A stretch of 64,000 nucleotides of DNA from Lingula anatina. Its lineage: Eukaryota; Brachiopoda; Lingulata; Lingulida; Lingulidae. Made by a program: the position numbers and the translations under genes. A model generated the notes under the pieces. That model was not told the origin of the DNA, did not search any database, and saw only the letters and a program-made list of their open reading frames with translations. Below, piece after piece: positions 51,452 to 60,798 of this stretch. The DNA is taken from assembly GCF_001039355.2 (NCBI RefSeq), contig NW_019774602.1, positions 327,466-391,465 of the forward strand. Direction: 5' to 3'. The number at the start of each line of letters is the position of its first letter. Within the stretch, counting starts at the first letter, position 1.

Positions 51452-54400
51452 GTGTGTGTGTGTGTCATGACGAAATTGAGCTTTAAAGACCAATAAAACA
51501 TTTAAAAATCGGCCCATGTTCGACAATCGGCTGATAGTATACCGGGATGTGTAAATAACATACATGAAATGCCCTTGCAAACGTATTTCACTCCAGATAC
51601 ATATAATTAAAGAAAATTTAAGGTATGGACCTGCTAATTTGCTAACTAAATTGTGATCAGTGCAAACTAGAGCACTCTCTTACTGCATGTTTTTATATAT
51701 ATTTTCATACAATACCCGCACTGCATAATTTTTTTCATTATTGAAAAACAAAGTTTTAAAATATGATCAGATTCAGACCACATTTAAAATCGATTTACTC
51801 TACAAATACGGTAAGAAAAAACAAAAACAACAACGACGGCGGATAGGAAAAGCCCCAAGAAACAAGTTTTCATAGGCCATTTCAGTAACTCGGCGATATA
51901 ACCATTCAAAGGTTTTACAAGACACATGACTCGCACTTTAATGACCTTGGTAGTTTTCACCTACAGCAGCACGGCGTTGCGTGGAGTTATTCTCCTACTG
52001 GTATAAGTACGCACCTGGTTGCCGTTCATCATTTTTAGAACTGATAAGGCTGACAAAAAACAATTCATAAAACAATGAATATATTTTTGGGTTCATTTTA
52101 TATAATGCGACACGGAAGGAAAGCTCTTTATGGATATTCATTTAGAAGAGACAACTTTTGAAGTTGCCGAAGTCGTTGGCATAAATAAAGTTATTTGGTG
52201 ATGCTGATTATCTGAATTTTTTTCTTTGGGATTTTTTTTGTTTGTTACCAGAATGCAATATAAAAGTACTTATCTCGCATGCCCAGTGATATTTATAAAT
52301 CCTTAAGTATATTTAAAATAAACACGGAAATAAACCAAAGGTAAAAAAGAGGTTTTGCCAATCACAATGATAATGTCCTCTTTTGTTTTTCTGGTTTACC
52401 ATATTATTGACTTTGTGGTCAGGCCCGGAAATCTTCACAGAGGTTGTATCACATCAAAGCGTACTTATATACTGAATAATTACTTTTTACATTTCCGATT
52501 TCCAAACGAGGAAAAATGTAACCGCGCGTTCAGTGTAGGCCTATCACTTTTTTCAAATGCATACATACTTTTTATATACTAAGACGAAAATCCTTCTATT
52601 TTTAGGATGCAGAGAGACGTCTTTCATTTATTCTATTACAAGTGCGGCAGTGACGTATCAGCTCGCACGGGCGTGCGCCGAGGGCATCATCTCAACATGC
52701 ACGTGCGACTACAGGCAACTCCGGTACCCGAGTGTAGACCAGAGTGGGAAACCCTGGGAATGGGGAGGTTGCAGCGATAACATGGAATTCGGTCTGCGGT
52801 TTGGGAAATCGTTCACAGACGGCGTTGAAAAAGGCAGAGACTTGAGATATATAATGAACAGGCATAATAATGGCGCTGGACGCCTGGTAAGTATTTTTTT
52901 CCAAGATTTAAGTTGTAACAAAGACAAATAAGATTCCACAAAACTTTATAAACAACGACAAAAAAATTGAGGCACCGCTCTATGAAATATCGAGAGAGAT
53001 AAAACATGTTTAGTTTTCGATTTTGATGTAAAAAATACTTCCAACGGAAATTTATAAAAAGAAAAAAAAAACATTGACTCCCACTACAAACTGCCATACA
53101 CCCACCCACTGTGTAATAGGCCTAGAGAACGATGGTTATAATGAAGCACAGTTAGAATAAATGTTACTTCAAATTAGATTATCCAACGAGATAGCCACGC
53201 CTTTTGTTATGTGGCCCCAAGACACGCCAAACTCCCATATATTTTGTCAACGTACAACCATGGTCTCGTTTTCAATCCACTACAGTCGGCTGCAGATGAA
53301 TGGACCCAGCTTTCGATTCTCTTCTCTCTTTTCGCTATAACCATTCATCATTTGCCCCATTTACCTGTTTTGTGGTGACTTCAAATGTTGTAACCACATG
53401 CCATAATATAATGATTTTATAAAAGATGATAAGATATAAGATAAGTTAAAAATTATGAATGGGTCCGTCTCTCTTTTTCAGTAAATATTTTTCATGAAGT
53501 ACACGTATGGGATTTATATACACAATGATTTTACTGAAGTTATTTCAGTTACATAAGCCCCTTCTGATTGCGGATCTTTTTTTATTTCACAGCTTCAGTT
53601 TTGTCGAATGCTTTAAGTGGATAGCTCAGTTCGCAATGGGCTGTTTTCGATTGATCTAATTGGACGCCAAATGGATTGATGATATTAATATATGTCATAG
53701 GACAATTAAGTTCGATTACATTTGAATTTTTGTGTATTTTTGATTGGTAAAATGGTCTACATGTACTCTGGCGAAAGGGGGGATTTGGCGTTAGAATTTC
53801 ATCAATGTATAACTGAACTAATGGCAAATTCGAATACTCTAGGAAGACAAAACATAATGAATTAATCCAAAAGCCTACTGGCATTATTTTGTTAATCATC
53901 AGTACGAATACGATAGTAAAACAGATGAAAATTAGACCTGCATGCTCGGGACCGCATCCTCTTTCCACCGTACACACACCATCCCACCCCACCCCCACCC
54001 CCGTAAGTCCGAAACTATTTTGAAGAAGGTCCAAAATTAGTCTATTAAAAGTATGTCCCTCATCATAAATGCAACGTTAACCAATTTATTCGGATATATA
54101 TATAATTTATTCCTGTGACCGGACGCTTGTCTGGCCTCGTTAGCCGCTTCAAAGACAAAGGGAGATCCCAGAGATGTACCTATCTCTTTGAGACGCTACA
54201 CCTTCAGACAGGGTGTCGGGCAATAATAGTAGTGTAAGTCTGGCGTGGACTTAACTGGAAGGACAATCAAACGTCGTGTCGCCAACAAGCCCATAAATTT
54301 TCAATTAATTTCAACATTGAAATTCTTTCCTGTCGTAGGCATATATCACCACGGTATTAAAACAAATTAAACGCCTATGCTAAACAGTACCAATTAACAA

Positions 54401-55692
54401 CTTCTACGTGAGAGTGTAAGAGATACCCAGATAATGGCTTTTGATGAATTGCATCAATTTTTATTCTCGGCTACCTTTTGTTCCCCCTTAAATTACACAT
54501 TCCATTTCTTTGGCCATAACCCTCTTTATCTAGAAGATAACATTTTTGACTAACAGGGTATAATAAAGCGAAAACCTATTCTAATGTTTTGTCTCAGTGA
54601 CAGACATTTTGGTCTTTTCGCCCAACGGTTTATTGCCCTGTTAAGAGACACCGTAGAGAATCAGTTGCGTCATAAAGCTTACACACCGTGAAGGCGTCAA
54701 TAGCGGCGTTAAGACATCCTGTAGAATAATACCAGAAACTGTAAATCAGTCTCACTGATTACCACTTTACAAAAAGGAAAATGCATTTTGTCTGAGGTTA
54801 TTGCTTACAGCTTTATTTATACGATAGTAAAACAGGGTGTGCCCTTTGCTAAGAAAATAAAAAGGCCCGCATCCAAACCCAAGGTGATTAGAATTCTGAA
54901 ATGTAACTTGTTGTGATCAAATTATCAAGAGTGATAAATAATAAATAAACAATAACTAGAATGGTTCTGACGAATTTTTAAAATTGTTTAAATGTAATTG
55001 TTTTAAGAAAGGAAGAAAGAATTGGATAAGGAAGAGAATTTGCAAACAACATAGCTTTTTGAATTTCTTTTCGGGGGGGGGGGGGGGATCTTTTTTCGAA
55101 CGCGTGAAGTTGTTGTTGTTGTTACTGCTTCAACAAACAACACACTGATATTGATAAGGCGCCCAGAACTTATTCCTTGATTCTGTGTATATATATCATA
55201 TCGGTAGAACATCTACGAAAAAAAAATATAATTTATTAAATGCTTAATATCCTCTTAAATATGTTTGCATATTTCAGTTACGTGAACTATACGCTTAGCT
55301 TGATTAAACAAATTAATTTAATAAAAGATTTGATTGTGATTAAAATGATTATTTCAAGACTTTTAATTGTGAAGATTACAGGATACAAATTAATTTTCGG
55401 CTAATATCTAGTCAAAGGAAAGGGTCCGTGAAAATGGCGATAAAAAACGTTCAGTTTAATATTTGATCAATTTTTACATAACAGCTATTCTTTTGTAATA
55501 TTGTGCATTAATGCATTTAACTTTTTTTTTCATTTTTTAAGCATGTACAAAATCAAATGGAGAGAGACTGTAAATGCCATGGAATGTCAGGAAGCTGTAC
55601 AGTAAAGACATGTTGGATGAGATTGCCAAAATTTAGAACAGTGGGCGATTTAATAAAAGGACGATTTGACGGAGCATCGAGAGTTTATCAAG
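36880..55692 (+). CDS. Wnt1: Wnt1, 5' four exons (last exon outside)
   Basis: Orthologue of vertebrate WNT1 and fly wingless, a secreted Frizzled ligand. Exons: 36880-36974, 43879-44138, 52606-52886 and 55542-55692; phases 2, 1, 0, then 1. 262 codons are visible. The order is a signal peptide (residues 1-19), RGVRWWALANV (the RWW-G/A-NV hallmark of Wnt1), [81 protein letters not shown], then [10 protein letters not shown] (probable acylated Ser228) and CWMRLP through GRFDGASRV. The terminal exon with the C-terminal cysteine cluster was not found before 64000. Introns 1 and 2 contain assembly overlaps, and exon 3 recurs at 61942-62222 as the other allele. Confidence 0.96.
38134..41015. repeat. 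Allelic overlap, copy A (Wnt1 intron 1)
   Basis: About 2.9 kb repeated at 41017-43774, joined at the N at 41016. It contains a 98-base N gap at 39883-39980 inside a CA/GA microsatellite. Confidence 0.88.
39836..40046. repeat. (CA)n(GA)n-G11 tract interrupted by 98-N gap
   Basis: CA repeat, then GA repeat, then the N run 39883-39980, then TATTC and more GA and eleven G. The partner at 42722-42827 reads through the same locus without a gap. Confidence 0.9.
41017..43774. repeat. Allelic overlap, copy B (Wnt1 intron 1)
   Basis: Partner of 38134-41015. A 17-base insertion at 41210-41226, several single-base changes and gap-free microsatellite sequence distinguish it. It continues into Wnt1 exon 2. 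Confidence 0.88.
42722..42827. repeat. (CA)n(GA)n-G16 composite microsatellite
   Basis: Ungapped allele of 39836-40046: about 20 CA units, then about 19 GA units, then G16, AA and G7. Confidence 0.9.
43879..44138 (+). CDS. Wnt1: Wnt1 exon 2
   Basis: 260 bp between acceptor AATTACAG and donor GTAAGA, in phase 2 and out phase 1. It encodes [51 protein letters not shown] and NIFGKIMLK. It lies just right of the overlap that ends at 43774, so it is present once. Confidence 0.95.
47432..49323. repeat. Allelic overlap, copy A (Wnt1 intron 2)
   Basis: About 1.9 kb repeated at 49325-51215, with the N at 49324 between them. The copies differ at a low level. Confidence 0.88.
49325..51215. repeat. Allelic overlap, copy B (Wnt1 intron 2)
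   Basis: Partner of 47432-49323. It ends at the point (about 51208-51215) where the contig starting at 60548 begins to match, which links the contigs ending at 49323 and starting at 60548 as one haplotype. Confidence 0.88.
51412..51465. repeat. (CT)n(GT)n microsatellite
   Basis: CT tract then GT tract. The allele at 60750-60801 has fewer CT and more GT units. Confidence 0.88.
52606..52886 (+). CDS. Wnt1: Wnt1 exon 3 (allele 1)
   Basis: 281 bp between TTTTTAG and GTAAGT, in phase 1 and out phase 0. It encodes [38 protein letters not shown] and [18 protein letters not shown]. The linker between CDY and WEWGG is about five residues longer than in vertebrate WNT1. One silent base (GTA/GTG Val, 52736) separates it from the second copy. 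Confidence 0.95.
52887..55541 (+). other. Wnt1: Wnt1 intron 3
   Basis: 2.65-kb GT-AG phase-0 intron. AT-rich, with no recognised element. The minus-strand open frame at 53582-54034 is broken in the allelic copy and is rejected. Confidence 0.85.
55542..55692 (+). CDS. Wnt1: Wnt1 exon 4
   Basis: 151 bp between a long T-rich acceptor ending TTTTTTAAG and donor GTAAAT, in phase 0 and out phase 1. It encodes [40 protein letters not shown] and [10 protein letters not shown]. It contains the serine that Porcupine acylates in Wnt proteins. The open frame continues about 70 bp into the intron, which is not exon. Confidence 0.93.
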
Positions 55693-56370
55693 GTAAATCA
55701 AACGACGGTCGATTGTTTCTCCTTTTCTTACTTGAAGAAGTAAAGGGTTTGTGCAGTGTTTTTTAAGTAGATGGTTTTGATTTATTGATATTCCTAGTAC
55801 TTTTAATTTCAGTTTCATTTATGGCTTAAAAGCACCGGTGTAGGGTTGTTTAAGTAATTCTTATGATTGTTTTATTTTATGGATTGAATCTGATATCTTG
55901 TTGGATACATATATTTGAGTAACAGCTTTATGATAATGTGGACAAATATTAATAGTTTTTTAATGGGCAACATATCCAACCCCACCGTACAAACCCGCAT
56001 GCGCTTTGTATAGCTTAGTATCAAGCTTTACTCTTGTCTGGCAGGTTTGGCCGGCAAATAAATAAATTAATTTGGGCTTGGGATTTTTCTAAATTTAAAT
56101 TTGCGTCCGCTTGATACCTAGGCCACCACGAAGAGTCGCCATTAGAACATTTTTCATAGCTGCGGTGGCCCATGGTTTTGACGACGCATCTTTCACGAGG
56201 TGACGGTGTCTTGGCTGGTAAAATAACGATTTAAAATGGGCTCCCCTATTAACAACGGGTAAGACTAACCAGATAAATCTTCCTTCCTATTAAAAAGAGC
56301 GCCGAAATAAAACAATTTCTACCATTCCCTTTGAACTTTGCTCGCACTAGGGGTCTGTCTGGGGGACAGC

Positions 56371-56546
56371 GCGCTGTGCCGAGGGTTCGCTGTGCCGAGG
56401 GTTCGCTGTGCCGACAAAACCGGAAAATTGGTCTAAAATCGGCTAAGTTTTCCGGAGCCCCAAAATCAAAGGTTCGCTATGCCGAAGGTTCGCTGTGCCG
56501 AAAGGATCTGGTTCGCTGTGCCGAGGGTTCGCTGCGCCGAAAAAGT
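56371..56546. repeat. Left 16-bp tandem array
   Basis: Units of GGTTCGCTGTGCCGA(G/A), partly contiguous and partly separated by short spacers. GC-rich against an AT-rich intron, with several CpG per unit. Confidence 0.8.
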
Positions 56547-57531
56547 CGGCTACCCATCACCCATTGTGCTTGTTATATAACGTGACGAGCAGTGGCCTTT
56601 TTTTAAAATAAACGAGTTTAAAAAGTTCTTTTCTTCCATCCGTACCATTTGAATTTGTTAAAACTGCGCATTGAAAGTTAATCCTAATGGACATAAACAT
56701 CTTAAATCGCTTTAAATAATCAGTTCTGTAAGTTAATTTATTAATTATTTTTGGCACTATGGGCGTCACCCACTTTAGGAAATTACTGAAAGAAAACATT
56801 CTCTAATTATTTTTGGCGAACTTGTAGTTATTGGGTGTGTGTAAAATTAACATCTTTTTATTTATTATCATTATACTTTTAGTAGTCGTTATTGTCACAT
56901 GCAGTTATTTTAGCTTCGTATTTTTGTTATTATCTATTTAATTACTATTTATTATTTATTTAATGACATATAGTTTTATATTTGATTAGTTTTGGCCGGG
57001 GGTCGTCGTAGAAAATAAAGAATCCTTGAACAATCCTAGCAATAATCCTAATAAAAGTGGAGCAGTCACATTGTCACAGAGATTTTTTCAAGGATTTTGA
57101 CCCGGTTTTGGCGAAAAATCGTGGGATTAGCCTCCGATTGCATCGGAGGCGATCGGAGACGATTTCTGCGAGCGTCTTTTCTCGTAATTTTTTTTCCCCT
57201 GGGTATATGTGGTTATATATGGGTATATATTCGGAGGACGCCTCCGATTAATCGGAGGGCATCGTAGGTCATCGGAGATTGTGTCTGGGATGCCCAAAAT
57301 GGGTGAAAAATCTTGCGAGCAATCTTAAAATTTTAAGTTCAAAGTTGGGGACCGCGACGGGTGTGGCGATGTCTAAAAAATCTGCGACAACCCGCAGGCG
57401 TCCGGAGAGCGCCTCCGACGGGTGCAAAATCGTGAGATCTGTCTCAAGATTTTGTGAAAATTTCCCGGGAAAAAAAGGTATTTTTTTCAAAATATTTTCT
57501 TCAAAGTATGGGCTATCTAACTCTACGATGG

Positions 57532-57717
57532 CTTCGGCATAGCGAGCTGTCGACGCAGCGAACCTTTCGGCACAAAATAAAAACAATCGGCATAGCGAAC
57601 CCTCGGCATAGCGAACCTTCGGCTCAGCGAACCTTCGGCATAGCGAACCCTCGGCACAGCGAACCTTCGGCATAGCGAACCCTCGGCACAGCGAACCTTC
57701 GGCATAGCGAAGCGCAC
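57532..57717. repeat. Right 16-bp tandem array (inverted)
   Basis: Nine AGCGAA-containing units and one variant (AGCGAG), with alternating CATAG/CACAG forms, in reverse orientation to the left array. Confidence 0.82.
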
Positions 57718-57971
57718 CCTCTGTCTGTACATCCTCTATTCAAGCAAGCATGTAAAATGCTCCCGCCTTTCTTCCCACACAAAAACCGTGGTCAGGGATG
57801 AGGTATTTTATTATCAATCAGGGGTAAAAACGGTTTTAAAAGTTCACCCCACTTTTCACAGTAGATAGCTATGATCTCTGGTTTGGTGGCCACGCATCTA
57901 GAGGCGGGGTCTCCCTGTAGTCAAAAGATCATTAAGAGCTTGAATCTCAACATCAGAAGGATAAACACTTC

Positions 57972-58567
57972 GAACAAATACACTGAGTGGACAATGGGCG
58001 ACTTGGAGCCACGCCGTTGCAATTTAGAGTCAATTGGAAGAAAGTATACCCCGCACACGTATCAGGTTTTCTTTCAAAGCCCCAAGACCCCGGTGGATAA
58101 AGTGAAATATGAAAGGATGAGAACACAGACAAGTTACAAAACGAGCGCCATGCACAATGCTCGATGATAGGGTATTCTGTGTCATAATGATAGCGTAGAG
58201 TTAATATTTGAATTAGGAAGATAGCTCTCCTTTAACTTCAAACAAGTGCCGATATAGGTGACAAAACTGCTGTCTGCCTGTTGAATCAGCGTGGTTGTTT
58301 ATGCCCTTTCCGTGCGCTAGGGGTGGGGGTGGGGGCAAAAAGGACGGAGATAAAGCGATTGAATATGTTTACTTTTCCATTTTCGTCCAAACCAAAATAA
58401 AAGCTCGGGTTTTATTTGCGTTCCGTCTGTTTGTTATTCGAGACCGAAATGGCCCGTCGTGTACGCTAAAGTGTACACCGTTCAAGAATGCAGCCTTGTG
58501 ATTTTTCTAAGCGTGTAACATTTCTTACTTGTCCACTTCTTGTATCCGTGTTTTCTGAACCAGATTC
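57972..58567. repeat. 596-bp perfect overlap, copy A
   Basis: Appears identical to 58569-59164, with the N at 58568 between. No allelic differences were seen, unlike the longer overlaps, so this looks like one haplotype assembled twice at contig ends. Confidence 0.88.
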
Positions 58568-58568
58568 N

Positions 58569-59164
58569 GAACAAATACACTGAGTGGACAATGGGCGACT
58601 TGGAGCCACGCCGTTGCAATTTAGAGTCAATTGGAAGAAAGTATACCCCGCACACGTATCAGGTTTTCTTTCAAAGCCCCAAGACCCCGGTGGATAAAGT
58701 GAAATATGAAAGGATGAGAACACAGACAAGTTACAAAACGAGCGCCATGCACAATGCTCGATGATAGGGTATTCTGTGTCATAATGATAGCGTAGAGTTA
58801 ATATTTGAATTAGGAAGATAGCTCTCCTTTAACTTCAAACAAGTGCCGATATAGGTGACAAAACTGCTGTCTGCCTGTTGAATCAGCGTGGTTGTTTATG
58901 CCCTTTCCGTGCGCTAGGGGTGGGGGTGGGGGCAAAAAGGACGGAGATAAAGCGATTGAATATGTTTACTTTTCCATTTTCGTCCAAACCAAAATAAAAG
59001 CTCGGGTTTTATTTGCGTTCCGTCTGTTTGTTATTCGAGACCGAAATGGCCCGTCGTGTACGCTAAAGTGTACACCGTTCAAGAATGCAGCCTTGTGATT
59101 TTTCTAAGCGTGTAACATTTCTTACTTGTCCACTTCTTGTATCCGTGTTTTCTGAACCAGATTC
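58569..59164. repeat. 596-bp perfect overlap, copy B
   Basis: Partner of 57972-58567. The duplicated open frames inside it carry no family motif. Confidence 0.88.
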
Positions 59165-59593
59165 CCCCTGTTTGTCACTGTCATTCGATCTATCTCATCT
59201 TACCTTCGTCTTGCTTGCCTACACAAGCAGATAAAATGCTCTTTCAAACTTACTCATGTTCACATTTTTCTTTCTGTTCTCGGCGTAAATTTCGCCCTAT
59301 CTTAATTTCAATCAAAATTGCCAGGTACAAAATTCTTATAACAACGGATACGGGTGGGAGATCAGAGGCATTGAAGGCTATGTAACTATTCACTTTGTGT
59401 TTATTTTGATCCAAAAGTAACACTAACATGTATTTAAGTGTTCTCGGGGGTGGTTGATTATCCTGAATACTGGCAGATGAATCTAGCAGGGGAATGACAG
59501 CCCAGGTATTACAAAAAGAGGATTATAATCATGCACAACAGGTGCCCTTTCAAGGATCTTGTTTGGGACGAGCATGTATAACCTCATAGAACC

Positions 59594-59806
59594 ATATATG
59601 TTAACTGGCTTATGTGAGCAAGAAAGGCGCCATCGCCGCACCCAGCGCGGTAGAACAGGAAGATGTCCGCCTGAGTGAAGGACATTAGACAGTCCTTCAG
59701 GCGGCCCAGTCGAACGTGATTCTCCCACATATAGCACACTTGGGTGCTATCGTCTAGCACCCATGCTATTTCAGTAAAAATTGAAATGCTGTCGGCTTTG
59801 CCACCT
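59594..59806 (-). other. Unidentified open frame, possible exon or relic
   Basis: The minus strand reads about 70 codons without interruption to a TGA near 59594, including CYMWENHVRLGRLKDCLMSF, TQADIFLFYRAGCGDG and AFLAHISQLTYMVL. Base composition is richer in G+C than the surroundings and the amino-acid makeup looks protein-like. There is no convincing acceptor or start and I do not recognise the family. A pseudogene or transposon fragment is possible. A 9-bp perfect hairpin (59741-59763) lies within it. Confidence 0.2.
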
Positions 59807-60546
59807 TTAATTTAGCTTGTTGGACTCGTTTTGAAATTTCAATAGGTATGCCTTTCATCTTATAAGTTTTGACTTGTTTTGTTTTACCTGTCATCAACAT
59901 GATTGCTTGATACGTAAGGTACCCATTCCCTGCTCATAGCGCTACTTTGATACTAATTATTTTACTAAACCCTGTTTGGCTCGTACATCATACTTTTCGA
60001 TCTGAACTAAAAAGATGGTACAACAAATTTCTCAGTGCATCTTTTAAGCGCCATTTCTCTCCATAAGAAATTTCCTAAGATTTTCTTTCTTGGTTGTTTG
60101 TATATAATGCCATAAATTGTTCTAACCCGTGGGTGTGGTCTACATTAAGCTGGAATTGTGCACAGGGTATATAAGCTCTAAGTCGTTCTCAACAAAAAAC
60201 GAGGACGCTAACTTGACGTTATTTTATCATCTCATCTAACTGAAGCTAAAAACATATATTCACGTATATACAGTTGTGCACATTGCCAAGCAGAATGATG
60301 GCTGAATATAGATACTAGCTGTGGTAGCAATGTAAGGTTTGTTTTTTTCTTGTGGGGCCATGTTAATTTTCACCTCCAAGCCCCTTGGTTTCTGTAGAGG
60401 AAGGTTTGCTCCTGCCTGATAGCAAAGTGGCGGTGCGCATGTGTATGAAACTAATACATGTACAAGTGATTTTGGTTCAAACATGCACGTGAAATGTGGG
60501 CTTTACTAAACCCTGCCATGCTATATGGACTTATGAAAATAAGTCG

Positions 60547-60547
60547 N
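60547..60547. other. Single-N contig join to alternate haplotype
   Basis: After this N the sequence matches 51208 onward through the right edge (64000 corresponds to about 54.6 kb). The partner of 54.6-60.5 kb would lie outside the window. Confidence 0.87.
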
Positions 60548-60748
60548 TGGGGGCTACATTTGATACTCCGCTCTAGCAGATGGTCTAAAGGTAATGTCTT
60601 CGCATACTATCACGACCATTACACAACACTTGGCATAGCAATATTGATGTGCGGCAAAGACGTTTGTTGTGCACTGAATTTCCTTGGAGTATGATTTCAG
60701 AACCATCCTAGATTTGATAAAGAACTTAACCTCAATTTCAACAGTTTT

Positions 60749-60798
<50 letters not shown>

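Larger units (their letters stand above)
44139..52605 (+). other. Wnt1: Wnt1 intron 2
   Basis: 8.5 kb as assembled, phase 1, about 6.6 kb after collapsing the overlap 47432-49323 / 49325-51215. It contains a CT/GT tract at 51412-51465. Open frames such as 48813-49151 (minus) change length between alleles because of a homopolymer indel and are not genes. Confidence 0.82.
56371..57717. mobile_element. Foldback-like element with inverted 16-bp tandem arrays
   Basis: Two arrays of a 16-bp unit lie in opposite orientation about 1 kb apart. The left array (56371-56546) has about seven GGTTCGCTGTGCCGAG-like units, and the right array (57532-57717) has about ten CGGCATAGCGAACCCT-like units, the reverse complement. 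The centre (57060-57430) is rich in CCTCCGAT/ATCGGAGG dyads, including perfect palindromes. Terminal inverted arrays of short repeats are typical of foldback DNA transposons and some MITEs. No transposase frame and no target-site duplication were found, so any mobility would be non-autonomous. Confidence 0.5.

Noticed and set aside
53582-54034. 150-codon minus-strand open frame in Wnt1 intron 3
   Set aside because: In the other allele (63063-63269) the frame is broken by indels, so it is not maintained.
56331-57732. Repeat-protein-like frames with VRCAEGSLCR repeats
   Set aside because: These are translations of the 16-bp tandem arrays. The unit is not a multiple of three, so the repeats shift frame and are not a protein repeat.
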